Of a stretch of DNA of 64,000 bases, positions 24,746-39,796 are shown in pieces. The stretch is taken from NCBI GenBank assembly GCA_039881145.1, contig JAYKKI010000062.1, positions 441,501 to 505,500 of the forward strand. Reading direction: 5' to 3'. Each line of letters begins with the position of its first letter. Positions within the stretch are counted from its first letter, which is position 1. This stretch comes from Druceiella hillmani (lineage: Eukaryota; Arthropoda; Insecta; Lepidoptera; Hepialidae). The notes beneath the pieces were generated by a model that ran no database searches, was not told the origin of the DNA, and was given only the letters and a program-made list of their open reading frames with translations. The translations under genes were made by a program, and so were the position numbers.

Positions 24746-24781
<36 letters not shown>

Positions 24782-24803
24782 ACACATGTACATGGATATA
24801 TAT
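24746..24803. repeat. (AT)n microsatellite
   Basis: A TA array followed by the irregular TGTATACACATGTACATGG and a further TA run. Confidence 0.95.
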
Positions 24804-25429
24804 ATTTGAACCCTTCAAAATGTATATACCCGGCACTTACAGAGAGATCGCTCATTTTCCTTTTCTGCTAACAAATTAATTGAGTGTTGGCATAAATCTA
24901 TATTATTGGTGTTGAACGTCATTTCTATATTATTCCTCGTCAGCTTATAATATGTCAAATATTACATTCGTCCCTAACTATATCTTTGAATGCGTCACGT
25001 GTATCTACATTACATACCCACAGAGTACCTACCAATGCTCTAAAAGCGATATGATCTGTAAACGTTTTGAATATTCATTTCGCGTTACCAAGTATGAAAT
25101 AGATCGATTGCCATATTCGTTGACTACATACACTTTTTGTTAGTCGTCTATATACACTTTTAAAGATCGTCTCAAGAAAGTCGCAACTTTTGTAATAAAT
25201 GTATATCTTACCCCTTTGTTCTTGTTTTATTACCTTCTGCTTTTCTTCTTTTTTCCTTTAAATGTGTCAATGTAACCACATTTTTGGGTTACCTAAACGT
25301 AGATTATGTACGTTTGTTCATTAATCTGCCAAATCGTTTCGGTTACAACACAAAATTTTAGAAAGTTTCAGAGATTAAATGGGTGAAATTAAGGAACAAA
25401 TGTTTCAAGTAGAGATAACAATTTTAATG

Positions 25430-25700
25430 TGCCTCCCCAAATATGTAAGTGTGAGGAAACATTTTTTTCGTGCACCATATTGAGAGGGCTGACAAATTTA
25501 AAAAAAAATTCACTTACCCCTTTTAATTTTAATCCCCGTGTGCAATATATTCAGCTTTATAGTGACGTAAAATGTGACCCCTTCCCTGTTGTTTGTTAAA
25601 CAAAATGTTTCTAAATATCGAAAAAAATTAATAGCGTTTAATTATAAATTCCGATTACACTTATTTTAATTAACTCGCCTAAACAATTTTAACGAACATA
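25430..25700 (+). repeat. Interspersed repeat fragment, family member 2
   Basis: The partner of 17640-17900. It shares ATGTGCCTCCCCA, GAAACATTTTTTTCG, CCCCGTGTGCAATA and AGTGACGTAAAATGTG. The homologous block ends near 25700 in both at a TTTTAATTAACTxGC-like segment. Confidence 0.6.
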
Positions 25701-26227
25701 GGTAATTAAGAAATTCTACTTAATTCGTGATCTTAAATTATTTTTATATATTTTTCATTATTTTCTTTTGAGAAATTTAGAGAACTTTCATTTTTTTCAT
25801 AATTTTTTCCAATTCACCTCATAACTTATAGCTTAAATTCTATTATTCAGGTAATTTAAAAAAGATCGGTTTTTATAATACGTCAAATGGTAAATATATT
25901 TTATACAGAAAAAGAAAGTCAATATTCGATTATGTATTGTTTTTAACAGGTTGTATTTCAACAATTACAATAGAGCTAATTGAAGTTGTAAGAGGAACCC
26001 TTAAACCAAAAAATTAATTGAACTGAAATGGATTTATATAAAACCAAGTGCATAAATTTATTTCATTTCCAGTAAATTGATCCCGTTTGAGTTGTATACT
26101 AATTGGTTAATATCGGAGGGATCCTAGTAGTAAATATTTTGAATTCAATTCGTTCGTTGCACTCATCAGATATTAAAAAAAGACTATCACAAAGATCAGG
26201 TAATAAAAAGTAAATAATAAATAACTC

Positions 26228-26376
26228 AAAATAGGTATTGAATATATTTGGCGTTAATTTTGCAGAAATCCATTGTTTACAATGTAATGAAACTACATGA
26301 TGTAGTATTATTTCTACTTTCTTCAAGTTCTTTACCAAGACCTAGATTTCATTGCATTACAACATCTTTAGGTGGG
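26228..26376 (-). mobile_element. Single-arm copy of the hammerhead-like fold-back family
   Basis: The sequence begins TATTGAATATATTTGGCG, exactly as the insertion at 54616 does. It continues through AAACTACATGATGTAGT to CCTAGATTTCATTGC and ends with TTTAGGTGGG. On the minus strand the ribozyme-like core is damaged: CTAAAGA replaces CTGAAGA, and the GAAAT/CTAGGTC part persists. Only one arm is present, so it is not a palindrome. It is likely an old, inactive member. Confidence 0.6.
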
Positions 26377-26699
26377 CAATTAACAAAAATCAAATCTTAT
26401 CGTACTTTCATAATTATTTAATCTAAATGAATACACTAAGGCCAAATATTTGATATAAAACCAACTTGTCCGGACAGCACGATGTTATTAAAGAATTTAC
26501 ATCCCTTCATACATTAAGAAATAAATCGTTTAAATTTTAACCTTGAGTTTTTAGATTATAGTCAATTCTACTATTAGCTGATGGCTAAAATAACAAGCAA
26601 TAAAAGAATAAGTAAAGGTAAGGAAAATGTTAATTTGAGGGCATGTCTGGCTAGCAGCCTCCAAACATTCTAAACTTAGTTCAACCTCTGCATTGTTGA

Positions 26700-28588
<1,889 letters not shown>

Positions 28589-30879
28589 TGGATGTGTTTG
28601 TTTGTGTACATAACTATTAAAATCCAAATCATCGCACAATTTTAAGCGGTATGTTAGATAATGAATAAATGAATATACCCAAACTAATCCGTGTCTGAAC
28701 TGAAATATAAAGTTATAGACATAATTTTCAATCAAATTTATTTATGTAGAATAACTCCTTATAAACACAATAAAAACACAGTTCGTTATGGCCAATAAAA
28801 CATAATTTTTCATGAAAACCGAAAGACCTGACAAGTTTTACCCACAATGTATTGATAACTGTCTGCACGGCAGGTTAAAATCGATCAAAGTAGCTAAACC
28901 TTCTTTACATGAATTAGTAAATATTCTAAAGCAAAATTCTATCAAACCCCATTAAAAAAGTAAGTTCTTAAAACGAAGTTCTAAGAATTTTCACATCTAA
29001 TTCCAAAAAGATCATCTTAGTAAACGATAGATATCAAAAGGCTTCCGCTTTGTTTACACAAGCAGAAGGAAATTGATATCGTAAAAAAATCCTTAATGGA
29101 ACGAAATCATATTTTTCATCTTATTCATAACCTAAAATTTACGAATTCACTAAAAAGGAACGAATATATTTTTAATATCTAAAATAAATGAAAACAAATG
29201 CATAACAAACAATAGTAAAAATAAGTCGTGAACCATCACATGAATGTATAACACTATCTCTAAAATAATTGATGAAGAAGAAAAATTACAGGACGATGAA
29301 AAGTTGCGTCAATAATACCGATTTAATTAATTAAGATGCACGTCGGGAGGCGAATTTAACAAAAATTAAACGCATCCATCCATTTTAAAACCCGTTTTTT
29401 CAGAAATAGTTTGATATAAAAAGTCAAAATTATACTTAAAGCCTATCGGGACTATGAAAAATATTGCTCTGAAAATTCCAGAGGATTAGTGCAAAAATAG
29501 TTTTTGTGACAAATCGATTGAAAAGGCAAGGTAGAAGCATTCAAATTAATTTAGTTTTCTTTGAAGCTGTTTATTATTTGAAATTAAGAAAAAGAGATTT
29601 CTTAAAGTTTACAGCAAAGCTTATTTGAAAAGTTTACGGCAAAGCTTATTTGTAAGCTTATTTGAAATTAAGAAAAAGAGATTACTTAAAGTTTACGGCA
29701 AAACTAGACCGACTTTGATTTCATAATCTTCTTTCATTAAATTTGTAGTATGAGTTTTACTCCTATTTAACACGTCTTTAACATAACATCCAAATTTAAT
29801 CAAATTAAAGCGTTTAAATTTTATTGTATCGGTATACAGAAAGTTTCATCGATCATTTATTTTAAAGCAGTTTGTACAACATATTCGATGCAAAAGTTCC
29901 TGACCAAGCTTAACTCAGGTTTATTTTATATTATTGATAAACGGATTTGCATATCATATAAAGTTGATATACGCAGAATAAAATTGCTTTCTCACCAATA
30001 AACAATAAAAAAACAAACCTTAATAATTCCAATGAAAAATCAGCTCGCTGCAGACTAGATATGCTGAATTGGATAGAAGGTATAACTAGACGGTGAGACA
30101 GCTGGCTTTAAAAGGTTTGCTGACGACTCGGAACGAGTCAGAGTCGTTTGGCAAAGAAACTGGTGACAATAATATGCGGTACATCAAAACACTTATATTT
30201 AATGCTAAACATATGATAATATACTCATCATCAATTATCAGTTTGAATCAAGTCCTACTTCTTGAGTTTAGTTTTGGTACTGATAGAATGTAAATTTTCT
30301 TAACCGAATACAATCTATATAAAAGTTATTATTAATTTAGTGTAACCAGCCGGCTTCTATAAATTTCTGAGAACAAAATACGATGATTATAATTAAAAAG
30401 ATTCCTCTCTTATTCCGATCTCAAGATGCACTATGTCATCGTTAACAAAAGGTCCTGCCCTGTTAGCACACTAAGCGTAATGAACATATTATTCCCCTAT
30501 AAAAATTTAGCGATACGGTCATTAATTCAGGAAAAATTATTATACTCTTAAATCTGTGTTTTTTAAGCATTTTTTTTCTTTGTAGGTAAATTTATAAAGA
30601 AGCAATATTTTGTCCTTGAAAAATTAATTATTTTTCTGTGATGAAAGCCGAAATAAAAAATAATTCTGAGCCTTCATGGGACACCTGGTAGATGAGAAAC
30701 GTTTATATTTTTTTCATATTTTTATATTGAAATATTTTAATTTGAACGAAAACACTCGCATATTCGAAATTGAAATTAAAAACACTCACATATTCAAATG
30801 GTAATTATAATATTTAAAGTAAATATTATTACAATAAAATGTTAGTTTCATTTCTTCATTTATTCATCAAATCTCAAAA

Positions 30880-31262
30880 GAAAATACTTGACGGAGAAAT
30901 CGATTTAAGGTTTAATATTTATAAAAAATCAATATAATAGATTAAATGCTAAATGTATTCGATAGTAATATGCAAAAGTATAGAAATAAATAAGAAAATG
31001 ACAAATTTCAGTAACATTATTGAAAAATATACATAATTATTGTAATGACTAATTTGCTTTAAACGTCTGTTTATAAGCAAATATTACTGATTACGGTTAC
31101 GTGTAGTATTAACAACTCGTCTCTACATTTAGACGCTATCAAAGTGACTAGTTTCTCTACAATTTGTAACAATTATCATCATGGAAATGATATACCGTTC
31201 TTCTTGATCTACCGTTGAAAAACCGGGAATCAATATGATACATTTATTATGATACATTTTTC
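30880..31262 (+). repeat. Long inverted repeat, left arm
   Basis: The reverse complement of this stretch aligns with 32584-33122. Landmarks on the left arm are ACTTGACGGAGAAAT, AATGACAAATTT, TTGCTTTAAACGTCTGTTT, ATCAAAGTGACTAGTTT and CAATATGATACATTTATTA. Identity is roughly 75-80% by eye. The arms enclose about 1.3 kb. Confidence 0.7.
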
Positions 31263-31289
31263 CCTTTCGCCCTGTTTTATATGGTAATA

Positions 31290-31306
31290 TATACACACAC
31301 ACACAT
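31290..31306. repeat. (AC)n microsatellite
   Basis: A short run of about seven CA units at the inner end of the left inverted-repeat arm. Confidence 0.85.
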
Positions 31307-32414
31307 TTATATATACCATATATAGCCTCGTCTTATGTAAAACTTATGCAGCTTTATTTAATTGAGTGACCACTTACAAATAGACAGTAAATTAATATTG
31401 ATTCCTAACTTAAATTATTCGTTAAAAATTCATTAAAAAATGGAGATACACTTGATAAAGAGTAAAAAAAAAACGTGACGTTAGAATTGTTCATTATAGT
31501 CATCAGGTATAGTAATGATTATTATATACCGTTGTAAATTTGCTTCCTTCAAAATTACTTTACTCTTGACGGAATCATTAATAGTCGCACTTCACCGCGG
31601 TGACGAAGATGTTATTAACTGTGTCGGACCCAACTCGGGTCTGGAGTGCAAATGGTTAGAGAATTTTATTCGGTGGTAATATAACAAGGTCATTAAGAAT
31701 TGACCAGCACGATAATTATGTTCTGTTGAGTTAAAACGTATATACCAATTTTTTTTTTTTTTTGATTCTCATTTCAATTTATTCTACTTTCATAATATCA
31801 GCAATATAAAGGCATATTTTAATTACAGGTATGAAATAATTTGCAATAAATTAATTCAAATTTTGCCTTATTTTTAGTTTTGATATTAACTTAAGTAACA
31901 TTTTCTAGTTGATCTCCTCTTTGTTATTAATGTAACCTTTATCATGCAATGAAAATTCATTGAAATACTTGATCTCTATTCTATATACTTATACATAAGA
32001 AAAATTTAAAAGTAAGGGAAGAAAAGTCTTGTAATTAACAGTTCCATATGTGCACAAATTTGAATTTTTAAGTAATTAAGACTTTCTTGTCAGTTTCAAG
32101 AATTATTAGAATAATTTCAGTTACTTTACAATTTGACCGACAGAAGTCATTGCAGATATGTACAATGCTTCATTACACACGATATTTATCTCATTGTTTG
32201 TTCATACATACCAACCTTGTAAGTAAGTTGTTATCTTTTTATGACATTTTACATTTTTTGATAGCTAATGCTTTAGGGAATGATGAGGACATAAAAATTC
32301 ATTAAACGTCTAGGCTGGAACAGAGAAAGATTAATACGCTACCTAAACTAACTGATTATTATGGACATAATATTTTCAATGAGAAGGTAAGTAAATTAAA
32401 TTACAAGAATAAAT

Positions 32415-32579
<165 letters not shown>

Positions 32580-32583
32580 TAAT

Positions 32584-33122
32584 GCAAATTCGATCATAAT
32601 AAATCCATATTGATAACCGGTTTTCTGAGAAATTTTGCAGTATAAGGTACATGTATCTTGAATTTAAAACAATTTTGTCTTTTCCATGGTAATCGTTATT
32701 ATAAACTGTCCAAAATCTAGTCACTTTGATCGCGTATAAAGTTTCAAACGAGTTACTAATAGGTACTACACGTCATGTAACATTTTTTTATAAACAGACA
32801 TTTAAAGCAAACGTGTTACTGCAATAATTGTTTTTAAGAATGTATAATATTCTGTAAATATATTATATTCTATAATATTCTATATCTTATCTTATCCCAA
32901 ACTCATATTTTCCATACTATTTAATTTTTTTGCTTTCTTTTTTTTAATATATACGTTATTTAGCAACTTTTTTTGAACAGGGAATTTCTTAAATTTGTCA
33001 TTTACTTATTCATTTATACGTTTTGCTCATTGCTAAGGAATACGTTTAGAATTTAATCTTTTATAATTAATATTAATTCAAGATTAAATGTTCAATATAT
33101 ATTTTTTCGTCAAGTTTTTCCT
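32584..33122 (-). repeat. Long inverted repeat, right arm
   Basis: Read on the minus strand it gives TTGCTTTAAATGTCTGTTT, ATCAAAGTGACTAGATTTT and AATGACAAATTTAAG, in the same order as the left arm. It carries about 100-150 bp extra, at about 32830-32990. The inner end runs into an (AT)n microsatellite at the same relative place where the left arm meets an (AC)n/(AT)n tract. Confidence 0.7.
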
Positions 33123-34254
33123 CCTCAAGCAAAATTGCTTCATACATGTATTCATGACTGTATTCCTTCATTTCAAAAAATATTTTTATAACTGCATTTT
33201 TTCATTAAATTCTCGAAAATATTATATATCATTTGCTTAATGTTCTCTAAAAAATAAATATTGACGGTATCCAAAATATTTATTATAAATATCCCTGCCT
33301 ATCTCTCGCAATTTTGTCACTTAAACAAATATCATTTTGGTACTAATCTATACTCATTTGATTCATAAATTATAAGAGACACAATAAAATACACTGCTTA
33401 GCAAAATGAATGAATCACCGAACGATTTAAAATGTTTTGGGTAGCTTTCGTTGTTTTAATGAACTACAATAATCCATTAATTTTTTTTAACGAAAGTTGC
33501 AAGTTTAACTGAAAGTTAATCAGTAATTTTCCATGACGGATTAAACGAATAATATCATGAAAGTATATCAACGAAATATATAAACATAATACCAAAAAAA
33601 TTGCGAGTTTTGACGTAATTAAAATTATATTATCTCGTACAATGTTTTAAAAGTGGTAAAGAAACTTGTATTTTTTTGTATTTTACCTTTCGATAACTAC
33701 TACTATAAGAAAAGGGAAAAAGAATAGCCATAATAATTTATTTAAAAGTACTAAATCTCAACCTCACAAGGCGTTTTTCATTTTCATCTCACTACTTTAA
33801 AGGAAAGCAAAACTATTTGAAAATAAACATAAATTATAAAAAAATTTAAAGGCAATAAAACTTGAAGAGCTAAATGTTGACATATTTAAACTCAGAAGTG
33901 GTTCGGAAATAAGAACAAAATTGTTGAAAGTAACTTGCAAAAGTCCAACATGGCTCCAATTTTATTTAATTTTTAACCACGTTGTGTAGCATCTGAAATA
34001 CAAATTGTAATTGAATATGTCAGAACATTTACAATTCCCACAACCCGAGTACCGTACAATTTTGAGCACTTTTATTAAACAATTTTAATAAACTATTTAC
34101 AAATGTTAATTTTTCACAACTTAAATATATTAGCTACTTTATCTTTCACAGTGCAAAAGATGGTGAAAATTTAAAATAAATTATTAAACCAATGATAACC
34201 GAATTAGTAGCACTATAATCACCAACTCAGCTCTTATCAATGCCAAATTATGAA

Positions 34255-34520
34255 AACGAAAATTATGAAAAAAAAGTTTTATTGAGACCCTTATTACGAG
34301 CGCTTTCAAATGATATCCCATTATTTACATGGACATAAAAAACATCGTTGAGCAATTAATACGCCCTCTTTGAAATTTCCAAACAAACATTTTGGAGTTT
34401 TATATATTGAGATATGGGGGGGGGTTAATTTAATTTATTACTTTGGCAAATTACAAATTCTAACGTCAAGCGATAACTGAGAAAAACGGCTGTGATGGAC
34501 GGACAAATACACGCGAGTAT
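34255..34520 (+). repeat. Interspersed-repeat 3' tail (copy 2)
   Basis: Contains GAGACCCTTATTACGAG, a GATATGGGGGGGGG run, CTGAGAAAAACGGCTGTGA and, at the end, GGACGGACAAATAC and CTTATAGGGATTCT. This combination resembles the 3' tail of an abundant arthropod retroelement as I recall it. It is more complete than its paralogue at 3390-3560. No coding part is seen. Confidence 0.45.
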
Positions 34521-34552
34521 GATCTTATAGGGATTCTATTACCTAAAGTTAT

Positions 34553-34573
34553 GATATATATATATATATATAT
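34553..34573. repeat. Short (AT)n microsatellite at the edge of a duplication block
   Basis: Ten TA units immediately after the last sequence homologous to copy 1. Confidence 0.9.
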
Positions 34574-34619
34574 CCATCTATTTAAATAGTTTTATGTCTT
34601 TCGCCTAGACGCATAAAAC

Positions 34620-34960
34620 AACTTCGTATGCGACAACTTTTAGATAAAAGCTCCACAAGAAAGCGTTTATCGACTCTTTCTCCCTTTATAACATGAATGG
34701 ACAGACAGACTCAAGGGCCAGGGTGTCGACGCGTGAGTAATGGCATTAGAGACCCTCGCCTACACCTGTCCGGCTCACTGACGCGTATCGCACGTGGGAT
34801 CCTGTGGTCTTCTACTTATGAAGTATGGGAGGTACTGACGCAGTTGGTGCTAGTAAGCTAAACTATAAGTAGTGTGCATGGTTTAAGTGACATTTTGTGT
34901 GGGGCTTTATGTACGATTTAAAAGCTTTGAGGTTTTATGAATCAGCGTGAAGTGAAAAAG
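34620..34960. other. GC-rich island, possible promoter or exon
   Basis: About 300 bp markedly richer in GC than the surrounding DNA. Visible are a TATA-like TTTATAACA at about 34684, GTCGACGCGTGAG, CTGACGCGTATCGCACGTGGG with an E-box CACGTG, and later GTGTGGGGC. No frame is convincingly coding. It may be a promoter with a 5' exon, or part of an unknown mobile element. Confidence 0.25.
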
Positions 34961-35570
34961 TTTAGTTTGCTTCAGATTTTCACGGAAAATGTGTCTTGCA
35001 AATAGTTTAACAGAAATGCTAAAAGCTTAAATTTTTCAAATATTCCAGTACGTACGTTACCCGCATAAAATAAATTATATTCGTATATAGCCAGGTTATG
35101 AAAGAAAATTGAGATAAAATTTTATTTGGAATTCATTGTGAGCTTTAGAGAAATGTGGTTATTTAATATGTACATGTAGTACTTATGCGGATGCATATTT
35201 GGAATTCTATTTTTGAAGTTACTACATACTATATACCCCAAGGCAAACTTTCCAATTAGGCAATTCAACTTCGCAAAACAGGTTAGAAGGAAAATTTTAC
35301 TGACTGGGTAGCGTTTTGGAAACTTCACCTCAGTTCCTTCAAAATATCCTTGTATTTGAAGAGGAAAATTTTCAAACAGTATTGCCAATGATGACATAAG
35401 AAAATGAGTCCTGGTTCTTTCTTCTGGCCTCCTAAAATGTCCAATTTTTTCAGCTAGTTGTGGAAAAGCTTACGATTTCTCTAAAAATATGATTCATGAT
35501 GAGGAGATTCATCTATATAGGTAACCTGATCTATATCAGTCACCTGATTTCCACTAGAACTCAGATTTAG

Positions 35571-35828
35571 CTCGTAAGATTGACAGAGTGAAGTGGCAAA
35601 AAGTAGACCATATAGCAAGTAGAACTAACAAACTTTGGGAAAGAAACCTTTTACCTTAATGGCCATGTGCCAGAAGACACAGTTTTGAAGAGTTAAGCCT
35701 ATTAAGCTAGATAGTCTGATGACTATGTAAAGGTAGAAGCAAGCCATTGGATGTAAATGGCACGAGTTCGATTTTTGTGGGAACCTACGAGGGAGGCGTA
35801 TATTCAGCCTTGGACATCTTCCTGCTGA
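35571..35828 (+). pseudogene. Non-LTR retrotransposon (LINE) ORF2 C-terminal tail
   Basis: One frame from 35582 reads DRVKWQKVDHIASRTNKLW, matching the segment MKWxWAGHIARRxDxRW that sits near the C-terminus of many arthropod LINE reverse-transcriptase proteins. After an internal stop and frame change, the end reads EAYIQPWTSS and C-stop (35793-35828), against the family's typical EAYxQQWTSSG-stop. It is followed by TGATGATGATTA, a short simple-repeat-like tail common to such elements. The clade (RTE or Jockey/CR1 type) cannot be fixed from this piece. It is 5'-truncated and dead. The preceding 35400-35570 probably belongs to the same copy but is too decayed to read. Confidence 0.65.
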
Positions 35829-38800
35829 TGATGATTACATGTAACGAAAATGTAATTCTACGCATAAATGCTTTGCAACAGACAAATGATTTATTTAAGT
35901 AAAGTAAAAACAAAAAACAGTAACCATATATTATTTTCTATAATCGACCGTAAAAAAGCAGAAATTATTATTTATTCTAAAACCTCACGGACCTCACGAT
36001 GAAGTACAAAATTTTTGAGCAATATCTGCCACTTGACAAATATAAATTAATTTTGTTAGATGTTTAAAACTGTTTTTTCTGACCTTGATCAACAATATTA
36101 GGTACTCCCGGTGTCCAAAACAAATAAAAATTAAATTATCACATTTTTTTTCAAGAATTTGGGAAAATATATATAAAAAGAGCTTATATTCCGAAAGGGT
36201 ACATTTTTTTGTATTATGGAATCATTACGTACATACCGAAATTATACGAAATAAGAATAATACAAAATATTCATTATGATACGAAATAAGTCAGACTATA
36301 ATCGGACAATCCGTTCAAAATTAATGTCTTAAAAGTAGAAATATATAAACACATAAATACGTACATATTTATGAGTAGATTTCATTACAATTCTGTTTAT
36401 CCACCGACATTTTGGGTTGAAATAACTCGCTCCAGAATTTCATTGGCTATCTACTAGACACCAACTTCTGTTTTTAATGAATATTGAAAGATAATATAAA
36501 CACCAACAACAAAAAAAGAATGAAAAACCTAGACATTTGACAATAAACTAAAATTAAAACTGCTTCTCGACAAAAGAATTCATATCAAAAAGGGAAAGTT
36601 TCAAAGCGGAATGAATAAAAAATAATTTTGAAATGAATTTTGACAAAAGCAGCCAATTTTTCTTTTAAACAATTTACTTCACAATATTTTGTTTTGATAA
36701 AATTATTCAACCCCCCATATCTCATTTCGATAAAGAGAAAAAATTGTCTCTCCAGAAAATTAGAATCTTTAGAATAAAGTTCAAAGCTTTACTGGTCAAA
36801 GACATAATGGAATTTATATACTGCGATAGATATCAAATAAAAACCTTTCAGAGACATAAGAACGTAGGTTATTAGGAATGTTCAAGAATATAATTGACCT
36901 ATAAAAATATACGAATATTAAATATAACAGAAGCCTTCACCATCCATTCATTCGATTCATAGCTCATAGCGACGGAGAGGCCATATTTTTCAAGAATCAT
37001 TATAATCTTATAAAAAAAACTGAGTGCAAAATATTCGTTGTGAATTAAATATTTTACTTTCATGCTCTCAATAACAAAACGAAAATTTTCTCGATTTATC
37101 TCTTTTCAAATTTCTTAAGAAATTTTAAGAGACTTTAGATCTTCTGCCTTTATTTGTTTGGGAAGGATAAACGCTAATCTGCTTTTATATTTTTAATGTC
37201 ATTTACAAATAAGATACGGGTGATTAAATAAATTCATATATACTCTTTAATTTGGTATAATTTCTTTGCGATTGCTTACATGATAATATATATTTTGCGT
37301 AAAACACCACAGAAGGTTAGATTAATAACGACCGCTAAAAGTTTGCAAAAGCAATCGTAAAATATAATAGAAGTCATTGCTTTTTAAACGAAATCAATGC
37401 TTGGACTTTTAATCATTGTTTTTTGTAAATAAATTTTGATGGACTCTTCGTCTCCCTAGTAATCACTCGAAAACTAATGCGAGTAACCCGACGTCAACTT
37501 TTTAAATTTTTTTGATATCAGAATAATTAGAGCTATGTCTAGCATTCATGTTTTAAAATCCAAATATTTTTTATCTGCATCTTATTTCTATATAACGTAC
37601 TTTCTTCGTTAATTCTTATTATTCATGACAGTCAAAATCATTTCTACATAAATATTTACTATTTGACAAAATTCTACAACGAAGCAAAAAATGGGGAAAT
37701 ATATATCTTTTTTTTATATAAATATCTTTTTTTCAAAAGATGGGCGTTTTGGGAATAATTAATAAAAAAATTGCCGCATTTCACATATGCTTTACGTTAG
37801 GAAAGCGTTTAGTTTGTTTTAAACATCAACCCTAAAGAAGAAGCAAATAAAAAATATTTGGATTATAAAAAGTACCATCAACAGGGTTATATTTAATATA
37901 AAACCACAAACATATTTGAAATCGAAAAAATGGCTGAAGTGGATATTTCCGAAATGGAAGTAGAGCATCCGTATGATATTAAACTTTAATTTTTTTTTAA
38001 ATTTTAATAAGTCTATAAATTTCGTATAGATTGTTCACTCAGCGGTTGGTCTTGAGTTGAAGAGTTAATTTTAAAATAATATCTGGTTAATTTTATTATA
38101 TTAAACTAATGGTTATTTCTAACATAAGTAAATGCAAATTTGTAGTTGCATTATATTCAAATTCGACAAGGGGTGATACTAGGTTTTTTTAAATATCGAA
38201 TAAATCATTAAATTAATTTTAAAATCAAGAGTTCAGAATATTGCATTATTTCCTTATTTAAATTAAATATTATTTTGCCTAATATTTTCAATCCATACAT
38301 TAACATGCAACCAAATATTTTTTCACAACCTAGAGAAAGTGTTATAAGAATAGTTATAACGAAAATTAAAAAAACATCGAATTTCGACCTAAACACTTAA
38401 TTATAATAACTATCTATATAATTATGTCGAACTAGGCATTACAATTAACACAATATAGCAAATCAATATTATTTTACGTTCTTTTAGCAAAATATACGAC
38501 ATTGCATAGGAAGTTCAAAAACTCAATATTAAATTTTGAAAATTTCAACATTTATAAAATCATTTTGATGAAAGCCTAACTTTAAAACATTACACTAATA
38601 TTAATATATCTACCCATTAGAAGGGTTGTTAAAATTTTTATTTTACACGTCGGATTTTTACAAAAATCTTTTGAACTTTTGACTCGGGAGGTTCGTCCAG
38701 AATTTTATAGAGCGAGAGTATCTCAACTTGAAGCGTCTTTACGCTTTGTTATTTTTAAATAAATACAGAAACGAAACAGAAACATTGTTTTTGTTTCCTT

Positions 38801-39401
38801 AAAATTATTAAGAGTATTTAAAAAAGTTATCAAAAAATTAAGAAACCCTAACCTAATTCCGAATAATTCTTATAAATATTTATATATAACGTGAAACTTA
38901 AGCATAACTTTAATATGTATACCCTGATAGTATCTCTGCATTTACACAAATATGGAGAGTATTTGTTCACGGACTAATATATAACATTGTTAAAAACCCG
39001 TTCGTGGGACCCAAAATTTTTAATTAAATATTTTTCTAATTAATAAATTTTACTTATAATAAAAATTAATACACATTTTATTTACGCTTAACATAAGATA
39101 TTTTACTATCATAATATATCTTCACTAGAATCGTGTGATTTTTGATCTATGCACAGTGTCATGAAATGCATATACCTAACACCGATACATGAAAATTAGA
39201 AAAGGTAAAAATATATAATAAATAGGAAATAGAAATAATGAAATCCTATCTAGAGAGTAATACGGTAATCAGGTGAAGATAATTCTTTTGTGCTATTATT
39301 ACACATAATGATAATTGTCAATACTGATGCAAGTTTGTTACGTCAGATACGTCAGTTTAAATTTTGCAAATTGGTACGAATTTAAAACACATAAATTCCT
39401 A

Positions 39402-39417
39402 AAATATATATATATAT

Positions 39418-39482
<65 letters not shown>

Positions 39483-39486
39483 TATG
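39402..39486. repeat. (AT)n microsatellite
   Basis: A TA array interrupted by CATACAT and ending in ACACATATATA. Confidence 0.95.
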
Positions 39487-39796
39487 CTGTTTCGATTTTG
39501 TCATATTATTAACAAAATATTAAAAATATTATTTATTAATAGGTTTTATTAATTGTAATTGTTACTGACAGGTATATTGTATTCTTGCATATAAAACCGA
39601 ACTCTATAAATTTGAAATTTAGTGTTTTCGAATGAAAATTCTATTTCAGTGACAAAAACGTATTTTTGGCGGTAAATGAAATAAAACTCTTATTAAGTTT
39701 TTTTTCATTTGTTACTTTTTTTTATTTTAATGAATAAATTTTAATTAAATTTCTACTGTTTTCTGCATTAGTTCACTTCTCTTTGCTATTCTCAGT

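Noticed and set aside
35122..35397. 91-codon minus-strand ORF
   Set aside because: No recognisable motif, no composition contrast and no paralogue. It may be chance.
36690..36880. Possible antisense copy of the repeat tail at 34255-34520
   Set aside because: Only a short stretch (CCCCCCATATCTCA) agrees well and the rest is too diverged to support by eye.
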